Source of the DNA: Winogradskya consettensis
Lineage (GTDB): Bacteria > Actinomycetota > Actinomycetes > Mycobacteriales > Micromonosporaceae
Assembly (NCBI RefSeq): GCF_018332715.1
Contig: NZ_BOQP01000013.1
Span: 1 to 64,000 of the forward strand
Direction of reading: 5' to 3'
DNA: 64,000 nucleotides
Shown in pieces: positions 34,721-44,725 of the stretch (positions are counted from its first letter, which is position 1; each line of letters opens with the position of its first letter). The notes under the pieces were generated by a model, which worked only from the letters and a program-made list of their open reading frames with translations, made no database searches and was not told the DNA's origin. A program made the position numbers and the translations under genes.

Positions 34721-34981
34721 ATGGCCAGCGTCGAAGAGGTCAAGGCGAACGTAGCGGCGTCGGTGGACGGCACGCAGCGGGCAGTGACGGGCATCCAGCA
34801 GGTGAACGACCAGCTGGAGGACGCGCTGATGCGGCTGCGGATCACCGCGGTGGGGTCGATGCACCCGTCGATCGCGACGGCGATCGCCCACCTGGAGCAG
34901 GCCCGCACCCGTCTGGACGAGGCCGGGGTCCTGGCCCGCGCCGCGATGGACAGCGCCGACAACTACCGGATGATCGTCTAA
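34721..34981 (+). CDS. 86-residue helical protein, WXG100-like in size
   Basis: Two long helices separated by a turn at about 44-50 (TAVGSMHPS): the first covers EEVKANVAASVDGTQRAV and onward, the second ATAIAHLEQARTRLDEAG to AAMDSADNYRM. There is no Trp-x-Gly and no YxxxD/E tail signal, so it is not a classical Esx protein, but size, hairpin shape and pairing with an FtsK-type ATPase resemble one. GGGAGG precedes the ATG. Its stop overlaps the stop of the convergent RidA gene (CTAA). Confidence 0.6.
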   Translation: MASVEEVKANVAASVDGTQRAVTGIQQVNDQLEDALMRLRITAVGSMHPSIATAIAHLEQARTRLDEAGVLARAAMDSADNYRMIV

Positions 34982-35385
34982 CTCTCGGCGAGCGCCGCGG
35001 TCAGGTCGATCTCGATGAGCTGGCCGGTGTAGCCGAGCGACGCGACGCCGAGCAGCGTGCTGGCGGCCGTGAAGGCCGGTGCCAGCGGCGACTCGCTGAG
35101 CTGGTCCCAGACGCCGGAGAGAACTGCGCTGTCCGGGCTGACGACGTAGACGATCGAGCGGACCACGTCGGCCGGGCGGGCGCCGGCGGCTTCGAGCACC
35201 GCGAGACAGTTGGTGATGACCTGCTCGGTCTGGGCCGCGAAGTCGCCCGGGTCACCGACCACCTTGCCCGCGAGGTCCAGCGGGCACTGGCCGGCGAGGT
35301 GAGCCAGACGGCCCACGGAGCTGATCGTCACGTGGCTGTAGCCGGACGGCTCGTGCACCGTCGGCGGATTGAACTTCTCAATCAT
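34978..35385 (-). CDS. RidA/YjgF-family protein
   Basis: RidA proteins hydrolyse reactive enamine and imine intermediates. 135 residues with VGRLAHLAGQCPLDLAGKVV, the helix FAAQTEQVITNCLAVLEAAG, DVVRSIVYVV and a C-terminal LLGVASLGYTGQLIEIDLTA. The usual arginine of RidA (in the R-x-C/A-V-x-V block near residue 105) is not present; STLLGVASLGY stands there, so it belongs to a sub-group of uncertain activity. AGGTG precedes the ATG. It lies directly downstream of folE. Confidence 0.85.
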   Translation of the reverse strand: MIEKFNPPTVHEPSGYSHVTISSVGRLAHLAGQCPLDLAGKVVGDPGDFAAQTEQVITNCLAVLEAAGARPADVVRSIVYVVSPDSAVLSGVWDQLSESPLAPAFTAASTLLGVASLGYTGQLIEIDLTAALAES

Positions 35386-35389
35386 GGAT

Positions 35390-35965
35390 TCACCTGGCGT
35401 TGATGAGCATCATGGCTTCGGCACGAACTTTGCCGTCCCGCTGGAAGGCGCCACGTACGGCAGAAGTGACCGTACGCGCGCCGACCTTACGGATGCCACG
35501 CATTTCCATGCACAGGTGCTCGCACTCCAGCACGACGATGACGCCGCGCGGGTCGAGCTTCTCCATCAGGAGGTCCGCTATCTGCGAGGTGAGCCGCTCC
35601 TGGACCTGCGGCCGCCGGGCGAACACCTCGACCAGCCGGGCGAGCTTGGAGAGGCCGGTGATGCGCCCGTCCGTGCCCGGGATGTAGCCGACGTGGGCCA
35701 CACCCTTGAACGGCAGCAGGTGGTGCTCGCAGAGGCTCATCAGCTCGATGTCCTTGACGAGCACGAGCTCCTCGTGGTTCGCCTCGAACGTCGTGGTGAG
35801 CACCTTCGCGGGGTCGACGCGGAGCCCGGCGAAGAGCTCCGCGTAGGCCCGCGCCACCCTCGCGGGGGTGCGTTGCAGACCGTCACGGTCCGGGTCCTCA
35901 CCAATAGCGATGAGGATCTCCCGGACCGCTTTCTCGATGCGCGCCAGGTCGACGGTGTTCTCCAC
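35390..35965 (-). CDS. folE: GTP cyclohydrolase I
   Basis: Opens GTP to form dihydroneopterin triphosphate, the first step of folate synthesis. Family blocks: [25 protein letters not shown] region, [18 protein letters not shown] (zinc Cys and the two catalytic His), [20 protein letters not shown] and the second zinc Cys in LECEHLCM. The GTG used gives 191 residues. The frame remains open upstream and encodes [15 protein letters not shown] up to a CTG that overlaps the ftsH stop and follows GGAGGGG, so the true start may be CTG at 36064 (224 residues). Confidence 0.94.
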   Translation of the reverse strand: MENTVDLARIEKAVREILIAIGEDPDRDGLQRTPARVARAYAELFAGLRVDPAKVLTTTFEANHEELVLVKDIELMSLCEHHLLPFKGVAHVGYIPGTDGRITGLSKLARLVEVFARRPQVQERLTSQIADLLMEKLDPRGVIVVLECEHLCMEMRGIRKVGARTVTSAVRGAFQRDGKVRAEAMMLINAR

Positions 35966-36060
35966 CGGTGAACCGGTGACCTTGCCGTCGACCAGACGCG
36001 CAGCGAGATAGTCGAGCTCGTCGTCGGAGTCCGCAGGCTCCGTCGCGCTGCCGTCGGTGC

Positions 36061-38100
36061 TCAGTGCCCCTCCACGGTGCCGTTCGGGTTGAGGTCCGAC
36101 GTGGTGGCGTTGCTGCTGCCACCGCCGACTGCGACCTGACCGTCAGCCTCGGCCTGCGCCTTGAGCTTCTCGCGCTCGGCCGGGGTGACCACCGGGGGTG
36201 CCTCGGAGGGAAGCCGCTTGCCGAAGCCGTTGAACGGCGACATCGGCGCGCGCTTCGCAACCCGGACACAGATCCGGTCCATGTCCTCGCGGGTGATGGT
36301 TTCCTTCTCCATCAGCTCGAGGACCATGCTGTCGAGCACATCGCGGTATTCGACCAGGATCTCCCACGCCTCGTCGTGCGCCAGCTCGATGAGCGCGCGC
36401 ACCTCGGCGTCGATCTCGGCGGCGACCGAGTCGGAGTATCCCCGCTCGTGGCCCATCGAGCGGCCCATGAACGGCTCGTCGTTGTTCGAGCCGTACTTGA
36501 CCGCACCCAGCTTGGTACTCATGCCGTACTGGGTGACCATCGCACGGGCCAGGGCGGACGCCTTCTCGATGTCGTTGCCGGCGCCGGTGGTGGGCTCGTG
36601 GAAGACGAGCTCCTCCGCCGCGCGGCCACCCAGTGCGTAAGCCAGGGTGTCGATCATCTCGGCGCGGGTCTGGGTGTACTTGTCCTCGGTCGGCAGCACC
36701 AGCGTGTGGCCCAGCGAGCGGCCACGCGGCAGGATCGTCACCTTGTGCACGGGGGCGGAGTGCGGCAGCGCGTAGGCGACCAGAGCGTGTCCACCCTCGT
36801 GGTACGCGGTGATCTTCTTCTCGCTGTCGCTCATGGCCCGGGTGCGCCGCTCGGGACCCGCGATGACCCGGTCGATCGCCTCTTCGAGGAAGTAGTTGGA
36901 GATCGCCCGCTTGTCGTTACGGGCGGTCAGCAACGCCGACTCGTTGATGACGTTTGCCAGGTCGGCACCCGAGAAGCCGGGTGTGCGCCGGGCGACCGAG
37001 TCCAGGTCGACGTCGGGCGTGAACGGCTTGCCCTTGGCGTGCACCCGCAGGATGGCCTTGCGACCCTCCATGTCCGGGTTGTCGACAGGGATCTGCCGGT
37101 CGAACCGGCCCGGGCGCAGCAGCGCCGGGTCGAGGATGTCCGGCCGGTTGGTGGCGGCGATCAGGATCACGCCACCCTTGGTGTCGAAGCCGTCCATCTC
37201 GACGAGCAGCTGGTTGAGCGTCTGCTCGCGCTCGTCGTGACCGCCACCCATGCCGGCACCGCGGTGCCGGCCGACGGCGTCGATCTCGTCGACGAAGACG
37301 ATCGCCGGCGCGTTGGACTTGGCCTGCTCGAAGAGGTCGCGGACCCGGCTCGCGCCGACACCCACGAACATCTCCACGAAGTCGGAGCCCGAGATCGAGT
37401 AGAAGGGCACCCCGGCCTCACCGGCGACGGCACGCGCAAGCAGCGTCTTACCGGTGCCTGGCTGGCCGAAGAGGAGCACGCCCTTGGGGATCTTGGCGCC
37501 GAGCGCCTGGTACTTGGCCGGGTTCTGGAGGAAGTCCTTGATCTCGTGGAGCTCCTGGACGGCCTCGTCGGCGCCCGCCACATCGGCGAACGTCGTCTTG
37601 GGCATGTCCTTGGTCAACATCTTGGCCTTGGACTTGCCGAAGTTGAGGACGCGCGACCCGCCACCCTGCATCTGCGACATGAAGAGCAGCAGCAGGATCA
37701 CGAGGATCGCGATCGGGAGCAGGTTGACCAGCAGACTGAGCAGAATGCTGTCACCCGAGACGGTGGCGTTGAACGCGCCGGTGATCCGGCCTGCGGTCTT
37801 CGCCTCCTGGACGTCGTTCCAGACCTCATCGGTCAGCTCGTAGGGGTACTGGGTCTCGATCTTGTCCGTGGTCTTGCCGTCGAAGCGTTCGGGGGAGGCC
37901 AGTTCCAGCTGGAGCGTCTGCTCCTTGTCCTCCTGGATGACCTTCTTGATCCCGGGCTGGTTGAGTCGCTCGAGGACGACGGAAGTATCAACTCGCTGGT
38001 AGCTCGGACCACTGGTGAAGAATGAGCTCAGCGCAATCGCACCGATGATCACCAGAATGATCCAGACCACCGGGCGGCGGAAGAAACGCGTACGTTCCAT
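36061..38100 (-). CDS. ftsH: ATP-dependent zinc metalloprotease FtsH
   Basis: Membrane-bound AAA+ protease that removes misfolded membrane and short-lived proteins. Two membrane helices ([18 protein letters not shown] near the N terminus; [20 protein letters not shown] at about 125) flank an outer domain. The AAA+ part has Walker A GQPGTGKT, Walker [12 protein letters not shown] and the SRH region [17 protein letters not shown]. The protease site is HEGGH with the third ligand Asp in the NDIEKA block. The ATG MERTRFF matches family starts; ATG at 38166 is an alternative. The C-terminal tail is Gly/Ser-rich. Confidence 0.97.
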   Translation of the reverse strand: MERTRFFRRPVVWIILVIIGAIALSSFFTSGPSYQRVDTSVVLERLNQPGIKKVIQEDKEQTLQLELASPERFDGKTTDKIETQYPYELTDEVWNDVQEAKTAGRITGAFNATVSGDSILLSLLVNLLPIAILVILLLLFMSQMQGGGSRVLNFGKSKAKMLTKDMPKTTFADVAGADEAVQELHEIKDFLQNPAKYQALGAKIPKGVLLFGQPGTGKTLLARAVAGEAGVPFYSISGSDFVEMFVGVGASRVRDLFEQAKSNAPAIVFVDEIDAVGRHRGAGMGGGHDEREQTLNQLLVEMDGFDTKGGVILIAATNRPDILDPALLRPGRFDRQIPVDNPDMEGRKAILRVHAKGKPFTPDVDLDSVARRTPGFSGADLANVINESALLTARNDKRAISNYFLEEAIDRVIAGPERRTRAMSDSEKKITAYHEGGHALVAYALPHSAPVHKVTILPRGRSLGHTLVLPTEDKYTQTRAEMIDTLAYALGGRAAEELVFHEPTTGAGNDIEKASALARAMVTQYGMSTKLGAVKYGSNNDEPFMGRSMGHERGYSDSVAAEIDAEVRALIELAHDEAWEILVEYRDVLDSMVLELMEKETITREDMDRICVRVAKRAPMSPFNGFGKRLPSEAPPVVTPAEREKLKAQAEADGQVAVGGGSSNATTSDLNPNGTVEGH

Positions 38101-38496
38101 ACTGTTGTCGGGCGCTTTGTGCGCCCGGACCCTCCTGATCGGCGTCCTGGTCACCTGGGTGGACATATCCCCATTGCCGACCGCCGATCAGGCGAACGAG
38201 CAACGGAGACGCGGCCGGTTCGGGATAACCGCCGAGCCGCGAGCCAAACCCCTCGCGAGGTAACCCGGCGGCCCGTCCGTTACCGGTCCGGCCCCTCCGG
38301 CGCTCGTGACACTGCGCCATCGGTCACTCGACCGTACACCGTGGGTGCCTCCTGCGACTCTGTGAGCCCGCCCCACGGAGACGCCCTCGTCACCAACCGT
38401 TCCCCTTGTGGGCGCTTAGAAACCGCGCCAAACTCGGACAATACTCCTCAGTTCAGGGCCAGATGGCCCATTCCTGAGAGTCCGCTGGGAGAGCGT
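38101..38496. promoter_or_regulatory. Gene-free region upstream of ftsH
   Basis: No credible frame is seen. Minus-strand TATTGT near 38440 is a possible -10 box for ftsH, which would give a leader of about 340 bases. A matching -35 is not clear. No known riboswitch fold is recognised. Confidence 0.3.
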
Positions 38497-39072
38497 TCAG
38501 CTACGGGCGTAGACCTCGGGCTTGAGCACCCCGACATACGGCAGCTCGCGGTAGCGCTCGGCGAAGTCCAGGCCGTAACCGACCACGAACTCGCTGGGGA
38601 TGTCGAAGCCGACATACTTCGTCGGAACCGGCACCTTGACCGCCTCGGGCTTGCGGAACAGGGCCACCACCTCGACACTCTCCGGCGCGCGCGACTTGAG
38701 ATAGCGCATCAGCCACGAGAGGGTCAGCCCGGAGTCGACGATGTCCTCGACGATGACCACGTGCCGGCCCGAGATGTCGCTGTCCAGGTCCTTGAGGATG
38801 CGCACCACCCCGGAGGACGTGGTGCCGGAGCCGTAGGACGAGACGGCCATGAACTCCATCTCGCAAGGGGGGCCCTGCCGGCCCAGTGCACGTGCGAAGT
38901 CCGCCATGAACATGACCGCGCCCTTGAGCACACAGACCAGCAGGATGCCGCCTTCGGCGTCCGCGTAGTCCACTGCGACCTGCTTCGCGAGCTCTTCGGT
39001 CTTCTCGCGGATCTGCTCCTCGGAGATGATCACGCGGTCGATATCGGCGTCGTACCAGGAGCCGTCTGCCAT
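38497..39072 (-). CDS. hpt: Hypoxanthine phosphoribosyltransferase
   Basis: Purine salvage enzyme that makes IMP or GMP from the free base and PRPP. 191 residues. The PRPP loop reads VVIVEDIVDSGLTL; other blocks are GILLVCVLKGAVMFMADFAR, MAVSSYGSGTTSSGVVRI and YVGFDIPSEFVVGYGLDF. MADGSWYDAD was taken as start, because the longer frame lacks similarity. The order tilS-hpt-ftsH-folE is conserved in Actinobacteria. Confidence 0.96.
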   Translation of the reverse strand: MADGSWYDADIDRVIISEEQIREKTEELAKQVAVDYADAEGGILLVCVLKGAVMFMADFARALGRQGPPCEMEFMAVSSYGSGTTSSGVVRILKDLDSDISGRHVVIVEDIVDSGLTLSWLMRYLKSRAPESVEVVALFRKPEAVKVPVPTKYVGFDIPSEFVVGYGLDFAERYRELPYVGVLKPEVYARS

Positions 39073-39199
39073 GCACCTAGCCTGCCGCATGCAGGGTGCA
39101 ACGCGCGGCCGGGGGCAGCGGTCCACAACGGGACAAGCGCAGGTTATGGGGCGAATCCCCCCGAGACCTCCCTGCCTGGACCACTCACAGTGACCACTC

Positions 39200-40201
39200 T
39201 CACAACCCTATCCGGACAAGGTGCCCGTTTTGTCGGGCCACACCAATCCCTCCGGGTAACACTGTGTGACCTTGGCCGTGCCAGCCGGTGACCAAGGCGT
39301 CCAGTGCGGCCACATGACGATGCGAAAGAGCGGACCCCGGCGCCCCCAGCGAGAGGGCCCAGGCATGCAACACACGCCCTCGGATCGCCGGGTTCAAATC
39401 CGACAGATCCGAAACACGCAGGCCAACAGCGGAACGAGATGCGAGCAGGGCCGCCCGCGCAAGATCATCAAGAAAGGCAACGTCGGCGGCGACCAGCGAA
39501 GCCGTCCGGGCCAGGTTGGCCACGACCCCCGGCCCCAGCGTGGCGGTCAGCGCGGGAAGAGCCGAGGCACGCACCCGCGACCGCGCGTACGCGGGATCGG
39601 CATTGTGCGGGTCCTCCCAGGCCACCAGCCCGAGCGCCGCGCACGCTTTGTGCGTGTCGGCCCGGGACACGTCCAGCAACGGCCGGAGAAAGATCCCCCG
39701 CCGGCGTGGCATCCCGGCCACCCCCCGCGGCCCGGAACCCCGGGCCATCGCCAGCAACACCGTCTCGGCCTGGTCATCGCGGGTATGCCCCAGCAGCACC
39801 GACACCGCCCCGAGCCGCGAAGCCGCAGCGGAGAGCGCTTCGTACCGCGCCTCCCGGGCTGCGGCCTCGGGACCACCTCCACGCCCACCGACCTCGACCG
39901 TCGCGACCTCGACCGGATCAAGCCCGGCCGAGCGCGCCCAGTCAGCCACCGCCGAGGCCCGCTCGGCGGACCCCTCCTGCAGCTGGTGGTCGACGGTGAC
40001 GAGACCGGCCCGCACCTTGAGACGCGCGGCGACGAACGCGGTCGCCGCGGCCAGCGCCAGCGAATCAGCGCCCCCCGAGCACGCGACCAGCACCGGCCCA
40101 GGCAGCACCGGCCCACCCAGCGCCGGCCCAGGCTCGCCGGACTTGAGGGCCTGCCGCACCGCGCCGCGGACGTTGGCCACCGGCGCCGGGATCCGGGCCA
40201 T
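39200..40201 (-). CDS. tilS: tRNA(Ile)-lysidine synthetase
   Basis: Modifies the wobble cytidine of tRNA-Ile(CAU) to lysidine, changing its decoding from Met to Ile. The PP-loop SGGADS is at residues 42-47. Further blocks: GLVTVDHQLQEGS, LLGHTRDDQAETVLL and RPLLDVSRADTHKAC. The C terminus (LPGGIGVARQNGHLVRI) is the short actinobacterial form. It starts three bases after the metalloprotease stop. Confidence 0.95.
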   Translation of the reverse strand: MARIPAPVANVRGAVRQALKSGEPGPALGGPVLPGPVLVACSGGADSLALAAATAFVAARLKVRAGLVTVDHQLQEGSAERASAVADWARSAGLDPVEVATVEVGGRGGGPEAAAREARYEALSAAASRLGAVSVLLGHTRDDQAETVLLAMARGSGPRGVAGMPRRRGIFLRPLLDVSRADTHKACAALGLVAWEDPHNADPAYARSRVRASALPALTATLGPGVVANLARTASLVAADVAFLDDLARAALLASRSAVGLRVSDLSDLNPAIRGRVLHAWALSLGAPGSALSHRHVAALDALVTGWHGQGHTVLPGGIGVARQNGHLVRIGL

Positions 40202-40204
40202 CGG

Positions 40205-41263
40205 TTACGAGACCAGACCCACCGGGCCGTGCACCCGCGCCACCCACGCATCGGGGTCGCCCAGCTCCTCGAGCCGGGGCAGGGTCAGGGGCGAGCTGAA
40301 GATCTTGTTGAAGCCCTCCATGCCGACCCGTTCGACAACGCCGTGCACAAACTTGCGACCCTCGGCGTACTGACGCATCTTGACCTCGATGCCGAGCAGT
40401 CGCCGGATGGCCTTCTCCAGGGGGTTGCCGCCCTCGCGGCGGTGGTTGAACTTCGACCGGATGGACTCGACCGAGGGGATGACGTCGGGCCCGACCCCGT
40501 CCATCACGAACTCGGCATGCCCCTCGAGCAGGGTCATCAGCGCGGTGAGCCGGTCCAGGACCGCCTTCTGCGCCGGCGTCTGCACGATGTCGAGCACCGA
40601 GGAGCGGCTGTCCGGGTCACGCAGGGCATCGGACATCGAGGCGACACCCCGGCGCATGCGCTCGAGGACGTGCTCGCTGTTCTGCGAGGCGTCGACGAAG
40701 GCCTGCACCTCACCGAGGAAGTAACCCCGCATCCACGGCACCGCCTGGAACTGGGTGAGATGGGTGACCTCGTGCAGACAGACCCAGAGCCGGAAATCAC
40801 GGGAGTCGGCACCGAGCTTGCGCTCGACCTCGACGATGTTGGGCGCGTTGAGCAGCAGCTGCCCCGGCTCGGCGGAGAAGACCTCATACTGCCCGAGCAC
40901 CCGGCCGGAGAGGTACGCGAGCACCGTGCCGGCCTGCACCCCGGTCACCCGCGACCCGATGGCGTCGGCCACCGGGCTCGGCTGCCGGTCCCCGGAGAGC
41001 CGGCTGACCAGCGGAATGATCACCTCTTTGAGCCCGGCGATGTTCACCGCGGCCCAGTCCTTGCGGTCGACGATCCGCACCGGCGGCCCCTCGACCTGCG
41101 GGGTCAACCCCGTGTAGGCAGCGACGTGCAGCCGCGCCTCATCGGTGAGCTCACGCAGCTGGGCAACCACCTGCGTCGCTTCCTCGTAGGACACCGCGGG
41201 CCCGGACTTCGACAGCGCGCCCGCGGTGGCGGCGGCCAGATCCCAATCAACGAACTGCGCCAT
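40205..41263 (-). CDS. Zinc-dependent metalloprotease, DUF2342 family
   Basis: 352 residues. The HExxH motif is in LHEVTHLTQF, followed by an acidic helix (GEVQAFVDAS) that may give the third ligand. Other conserved pieces are QLLLNAPNIVEVERKLG and LLEGHAEFVMDGVG. Substrate is unknown; the family is named in databases for association with coenzyme F420 synthesis, but no F420 genes are near. Minus-strand TACGGT seven bases before the ATG suggests a leaderless transcript. Confidence 0.87.
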   Translation of the reverse strand: MAQFVDWDLAAATAGALSKSGPAVSYEEATQVVAQLRELTDEARLHVAAYTGLTPQVEGPPVRIVDRKDWAAVNIAGLKEVIIPLVSRLSGDRQPSPVADAIGSRVTGVQAGTVLAYLSGRVLGQYEVFSAEPGQLLLNAPNIVEVERKLGADSRDFRLWVCLHEVTHLTQFQAVPWMRGYFLGEVQAFVDASQNSEHVLERMRRGVASMSDALRDPDSRSSVLDIVQTPAQKAVLDRLTALMTLLEGHAEFVMDGVGPDVIPSVESIRSKFNHRREGGNPLEKAIRRLLGIEVKMRQYAEGRKFVHGVVERVGMEGFNKIFSSPLTLPRLEELGDPDAWVARVHGPVGLVS

Positions 41264-41276
41264 GCTGACCACCGTA
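41261..41276 (-). promoter_or_regulatory. Leaderless-type promoter: TACGGT, 7 nt, ATG of the metalloprotease
   Basis: Minus-strand TACGGT at 41271-41276 in the 49-bp gap behind the carboxypeptidase gene. Confidence 0.4.
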
Positions 41277-41312
41277 CCCGCGGCGTACCAGCTCCCGACC
41301 CTGAGAAATCCC

Positions 41313-43991
41313 CTACTGGCAGCCGCAGCCGACCAGCGTCGCTGCGATCCTGTCCAGAGCCTGCCGGGCCGCCCCCGACTCCCCGGTCGCATCAGCCATG
41401 ATCGCGAAGACCAGCAGCCGTCCGTCCCTGGTCATCAGCTCGCCGGAAATCGTATTGACCCCGGTCAGCGATCCCGTCTTGGCCCGGACCACACCCCGCC
41501 CGATCTGATTGGGCGCCGGAGTGGCGAACCGCGTCCGCAACGTCCCCGACCAACCGGCCACCGGCAGTCCCCCGAACAAGCTACTAACCTGCGGATTCGT
41601 GCCACCGGCCGCCAGCTCGAGAACATCGGTCAGCAACTTCGGGCTGATGCCGTTGTGCCGCGAGAGCCCGCTCGCGTCGTACAGGTTCGCCTCATCCGAG
41701 GTGAGCCCCAGCTCATCGAGCTCAGCCAGCATCGCCGCGGCGGCACCCTCGAAAGACGCCTTCTGCCCACCGGCGAGCGCCACCTGCCGAGCCATCGCCT
41801 CAGCGAGGACGTTGTCACTCTGCTGCAACATCCAGTCCACGACATGCACCAGCGGCGGCGACTCCACCTTGCCCAGCTCACCGGCAGCAGCCCCCGCTCT
41901 ACCCCTCTTCACGGCGGAAGCGGGCACACCCAACTGCTTCGCGAAAGCCTTACCAGCAGCCATCGCGGGATCAGCGAACCGAGGATCACCCCCGACCTCG
42001 TTGTGCACCGGCTTGACCCGCCCGGCATCGGTCATCAACGCCTGAATGCGCGCAACCTGCCCCCCACCGATCACATCCCCGTCCCACCCCACGGCCGTCT
42101 CAGGCCCGGAGTAGAGAGAGGTGTCGATCGTGACCTTGGTAGGAGCCTGCCCCCCGAGCGCCTTCTTCACCTGACCAGCAAGCTTGTCCAGCCGAGCAGC
42201 CCCGGGAAACTGCCCGTCAGCCCCGACCGCCAATGTCGGATCACCCCCACCGACCAACACCACCTCACCCGGCGCCACCCCGGCGACAGCCCTGGTCACC
42301 AACTGGTAGGCAGGCCCCCGAGCAGCAAGAACAGTCGCAGCGGTCAGCAACTTCGTGGTGGACGCAGGCGTGGTCATCAGGTCAGCGTTCTTCTCGTACA
42401 ACGAATCGCCCGTAGCCGCATCAACCACCGAAACATTCACCCGGCCACCCAGCGCCGCAGCCTTCGTCAACGGCTCAATCGCCGCCTTCACCCCACCAGC
42501 ACTGGGCGCACTGCCCCCCACCCCCGCAGCAACCAGCACCGGCGTAGGCGTGGGATCAGGCGTGGGCACCACCGCAGGCACCTCCACCGGCTCCGAAGCC
42601 AGCCACCCCTCAACCGGCCCGGGCCGCACCACAAAAACAGCCCCGACCAGCACAATCAACACCACAACCGACAAACCAATATATGTACGCTTCCCAAACA
42701 AGCTGGCCGGCTTCGCCGCTGGCGTCCCCCCACCTGAGTAATCCGCCAAGCCTTTGCCGGGCGTTCCGGGCTCAGCTGCCACCACACCGGAAGCCCCCAC
42801 CGTCCCCTGCCCAACCTGAGCCTGCCCAGCCTGCCCCTGGCCGGCCTGGCCCTGGCCGGCCTGGCCCTGGCCGGCCTGGCCCTCACCCACCTGGCCCTGG
42901 CCGACCTGAGCCAGACTGACCTGGGCTCGGCCTACTGGGGCGTGACCGCCAGATGTCACACCCGTCGAAAACTGGCCACCGGACTGCAGCCCGACGGAGG
43001 GCTGACCCTCCGACTTGCCTGGAGGCAGACTCTCCTGCCGATCGGACATCGCGACCTCAGTCCGAGCCTCAGAAGGCCCCTGAGCCCAAGGCGACGAAGG
43101 CGCCCAGCCCGTCAAGCCAGACTGACCCGACGTCCCACCGTGCACCTGCCCGAGCGCCTCACCCGGCGCACCAGTCCGAACCTGGCCCGGCGTGCCGCCC
43201 TGAACCTCGCCCAGCGCACGACTCTGAACCTGGCCCGCCGTGCCGTCCTCCGGCTGACCTGGCCCACCACCCTGCGGCCAGCCCGGCGCATTCACCCGTG
43301 CCTGACCCGACGCACCGCTTTGCGTTCGCCCCTGCGCCCCAGCCCGCCCCTGACCCTCCGCCCCAATGTCGGCCTGACCGGGCATACCTGCCTGAGTCCC
43401 ACCGTGGGCCTGACCCGAGGTACCAGTCGGAATCTGGGCTCCAGGCTGCCCCTGCACCTGGACCGACTGCTGAGGCTGAAGCTGGCCAAGTTGCTGGGCC
43501 TGCGAGTTCGGCTGCGCCTGGACAGGCTGCTGAACCCGCGGGTCCGACTGAACCTGTGGGTGCAGCCGAACCTGTGGGCCCGGCTGAGCCTCCGGGCCCG
43601 GCTGAGCTTGCGGGCCCGGCTCAACCTGCGGGCTCGGCTGAGCTTGCAGGGGCGACTGAGCTTGCGGACTCGGCTGAGCTTGCGGGCCCGGCTGAGCTTG
43701 CGGGTGCGGCTGAGCTTGCGGGTGCGGCTGGACCGGCGACTGAGCAGACTGCTGCGCCGGATGCTGAAGCGGCGGAGACGTGGGGGACGAACCTGGTGGT
43801 GGGCTGTGCGGCTGAACCGGGGGTTGGGGGTGGTTGAGCGGAACCGAGGCTCGCCCATACGTGTTACCCGGCGGACGCTGGACAATTTGCTCATTACTGG
43901 GCAAATCGGATGGCACTACCGGAGAATTGCCGTTCTGCTGGTCCGACACGCCGTCATACTCGGGGGTGTTCTGTGAATCTTGCCTCCCCAC
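41313..43991 (-). CDS. dacB: D-alanyl-D-alanine carboxypeptidase/endopeptidase (PBP4, S13) with large repeat-rich N terminus
   Basis: Trims or cuts peptidoglycan peptides outside the cell. The penicillin-binding motifs are present in order: STTK (Ser about 544), SDN in [13 protein letters not shown] and KTG in [11 protein letters not shown]. Ahead of one membrane helix ([20 protein letters not shown]) lies a cytoplasmic stretch of about 420 residues made of Pro/Gln repeats (QPGPQAQ, QPHPQAQ) and Gly/Gln repeats (GQGQA). Typical family members have no such tail. GTG start with GAGGAGGG upstream. Confidence 0.92.
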   Translation of the reverse strand: MGRQDSQNTPEYDGVSDQQNGNSPVVPSDLPSNEQIVQRPPGNTYGRASVPLNHPQPPVQPHSPPPGSSPTSPPLQHPAQQSAQSPVQPHPQAQPHPQAQPGPQAQPSPQAQSPLQAQPSPQVEPGPQAQPGPEAQPGPQVRLHPQVQSDPRVQQPVQAQPNSQAQQLGQLQPQQSVQVQGQPGAQIPTGTSGQAHGGTQAGMPGQADIGAEGQGRAGAQGRTQSGASGQARVNAPGWPQGGGPGQPEDGTAGQVQSRALGEVQGGTPGQVRTGAPGEALGQVHGGTSGQSGLTGWAPSSPWAQGPSEARTEVAMSDRQESLPPGKSEGQPSVGLQSGGQFSTGVTSGGHAPVGRAQVSLAQVGQGQVGEGQAGQGQAGQGQAGQGQAGQAQVGQGTVGASGVVAAEPGTPGKGLADYSGGGTPAAKPASLFGKRTYIGLSVVVLIVLVGAVFVVRPGPVEGWLASEPVEVPAVVPTPDPTPTPVLVAAGVGGSAPSAGGVKAAIEPLTKAAALGGRVNVSVVDAATGDSLYEKNADLMTTPASTTKLLTAATVLAARGPAYQLVTRAVAGVAPGEVVLVGGGDPTLAVGADGQFPGAARLDKLAGQVKKALGGQAPTKVTIDTSLYSGPETAVGWDGDVIGGGQVARIQALMTDAGRVKPVHNEVGGDPRFADPAMAAGKAFAKQLGVPASAVKRGRAGAAAGELGKVESPPLVHVVDWMLQQSDNVLAEAMARQVALAGGQKASFEGAAAAMLAELDELGLTSDEANLYDASGLSRHNGISPKLLTDVLELAAGGTNPQVSSLFGGLPVAGWSGTLRTRFATPAPNQIGRGVVRAKTGSLTGVNTISGELMTRDGRLLVFAIMADATGESGAARQALDRIAATLVGCGCQ
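42837..42911 (-). repeat. 15-bp in-frame tandem repeats in dacB (GQGQA)
   Basis: Three perfect copies (42837-42851, 42852-42866, 42867-42881) and two degenerate ones. Each encodes one pentapeptide of the cytoplasmic tail. Confidence 0.9.
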
Positions 43992-44140
43992 GCGGCCCTC
44001 CTCAGTACGTAGCGGCAGACTTAGGGGAGACTACAAACATCCGGCACACCGGTGCGCACGGATCTGGCGGCTTGCGGGCTGCGTCCCCGCCGCCCGGAAA
44101 CCAGCCGGTCCTCCGGGCCGGGCGAACAAGGGAGCGAACG

Positions 44141-44641
44141 ATGGATTTCGACGTTACGGTTGAGATCCCCAAGGGCCACCGAAACAAGTACGAGGTCGAC
44201 CACAAGACCGGTCGTATCAGGCTCGACAGGACGCTCTTCACCTCGACGCAGTATCCGGCCGACTACGGCTTCATCGAGGGCACCCTCGGGCAGGACGGCG
44301 ACCCGCTCGACGCGCTGGTCCTGATCCAGGAGCCGACCTTCCCGGGCTGCCTGATCCGGGCCCGCGCCATCGGCATGTACCGCATGTCCGACGAGAAGGG
44401 CCGCGACGACAAGGTCCTGTGCGTGCCCTTCGAGGACCCGCGCCAGGAGCACCTGCGCGACATTCACCACGTGGCCGAGTTCGACCGCATGGAGATCCAG
44501 CACTTCTTCACGGTCTACAAGGACCTGGAGCCGGGCAAGTCCGTCGAGGGCGCGACCTGGACCGGCCGCATGGAGGCAGAGGAAGAGATCCGCGCCTCCT
44601 TCAAGCGCGCCGAGGCCGCCGAGCACGACGAGGCCCACTGA
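44141..44641 (+). CDS. ppa: Inorganic pyrophosphatase
   Basis: Splits pyrophosphate and so pulls biosynthetic reactions forward. 166 residues, family I. Active-site blocks: [37 protein letters not shown] (metal-binding Asp residues), [13 protein letters not shown] and [17 protein letters not shown] stands before the ATG. Divergent from dacB; followed by a strong terminator. The dacB-ppa pairing is common in Actinobacteria. Confidence 0.98.
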   Translation: MDFDVTVEIPKGHRNKYEVDHKTGRIRLDRTLFTSTQYPADYGFIEGTLGQDGDPLDALVLIQEPTFPGCLIRARAIGMYRMSDEKGRDDKVLCVPFEDPRQEHLRDIHHVAEFDRMEIQHFFTVYKDLEPGKSVEGATWTGRMEAEEEIRASFKRAEAAEHDEAH

Positions 44642-44694
44642 ACCACCCGCACCACTGAGCCACCGGAGCCCGCAAGGGCCCGAAAGCACAAATG

Positions 44695-44725
44695 ACGACG
44701 GCCGGGCCCCACGCCCGGCCGTCGT
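44695..44725 (+). terminator. Terminator of ppa
   Basis: Perfect 13-bp stem (44695-44707 with 44713-44725, loop CCCAC) followed by TGTTTA. Confidence 0.88.

Noticed and set aside
22090..35389. Integrative conjugative element with att sites
   Set aside because: No integrase, relaxase, tRNA target or flanking direct repeats were seen, and base composition matches the surroundings.
39266..41401. 711-residue plus-strand frame
   Set aside because: Antisense to tilS and the metalloprotease; no motif and Arg/His-rich composition.
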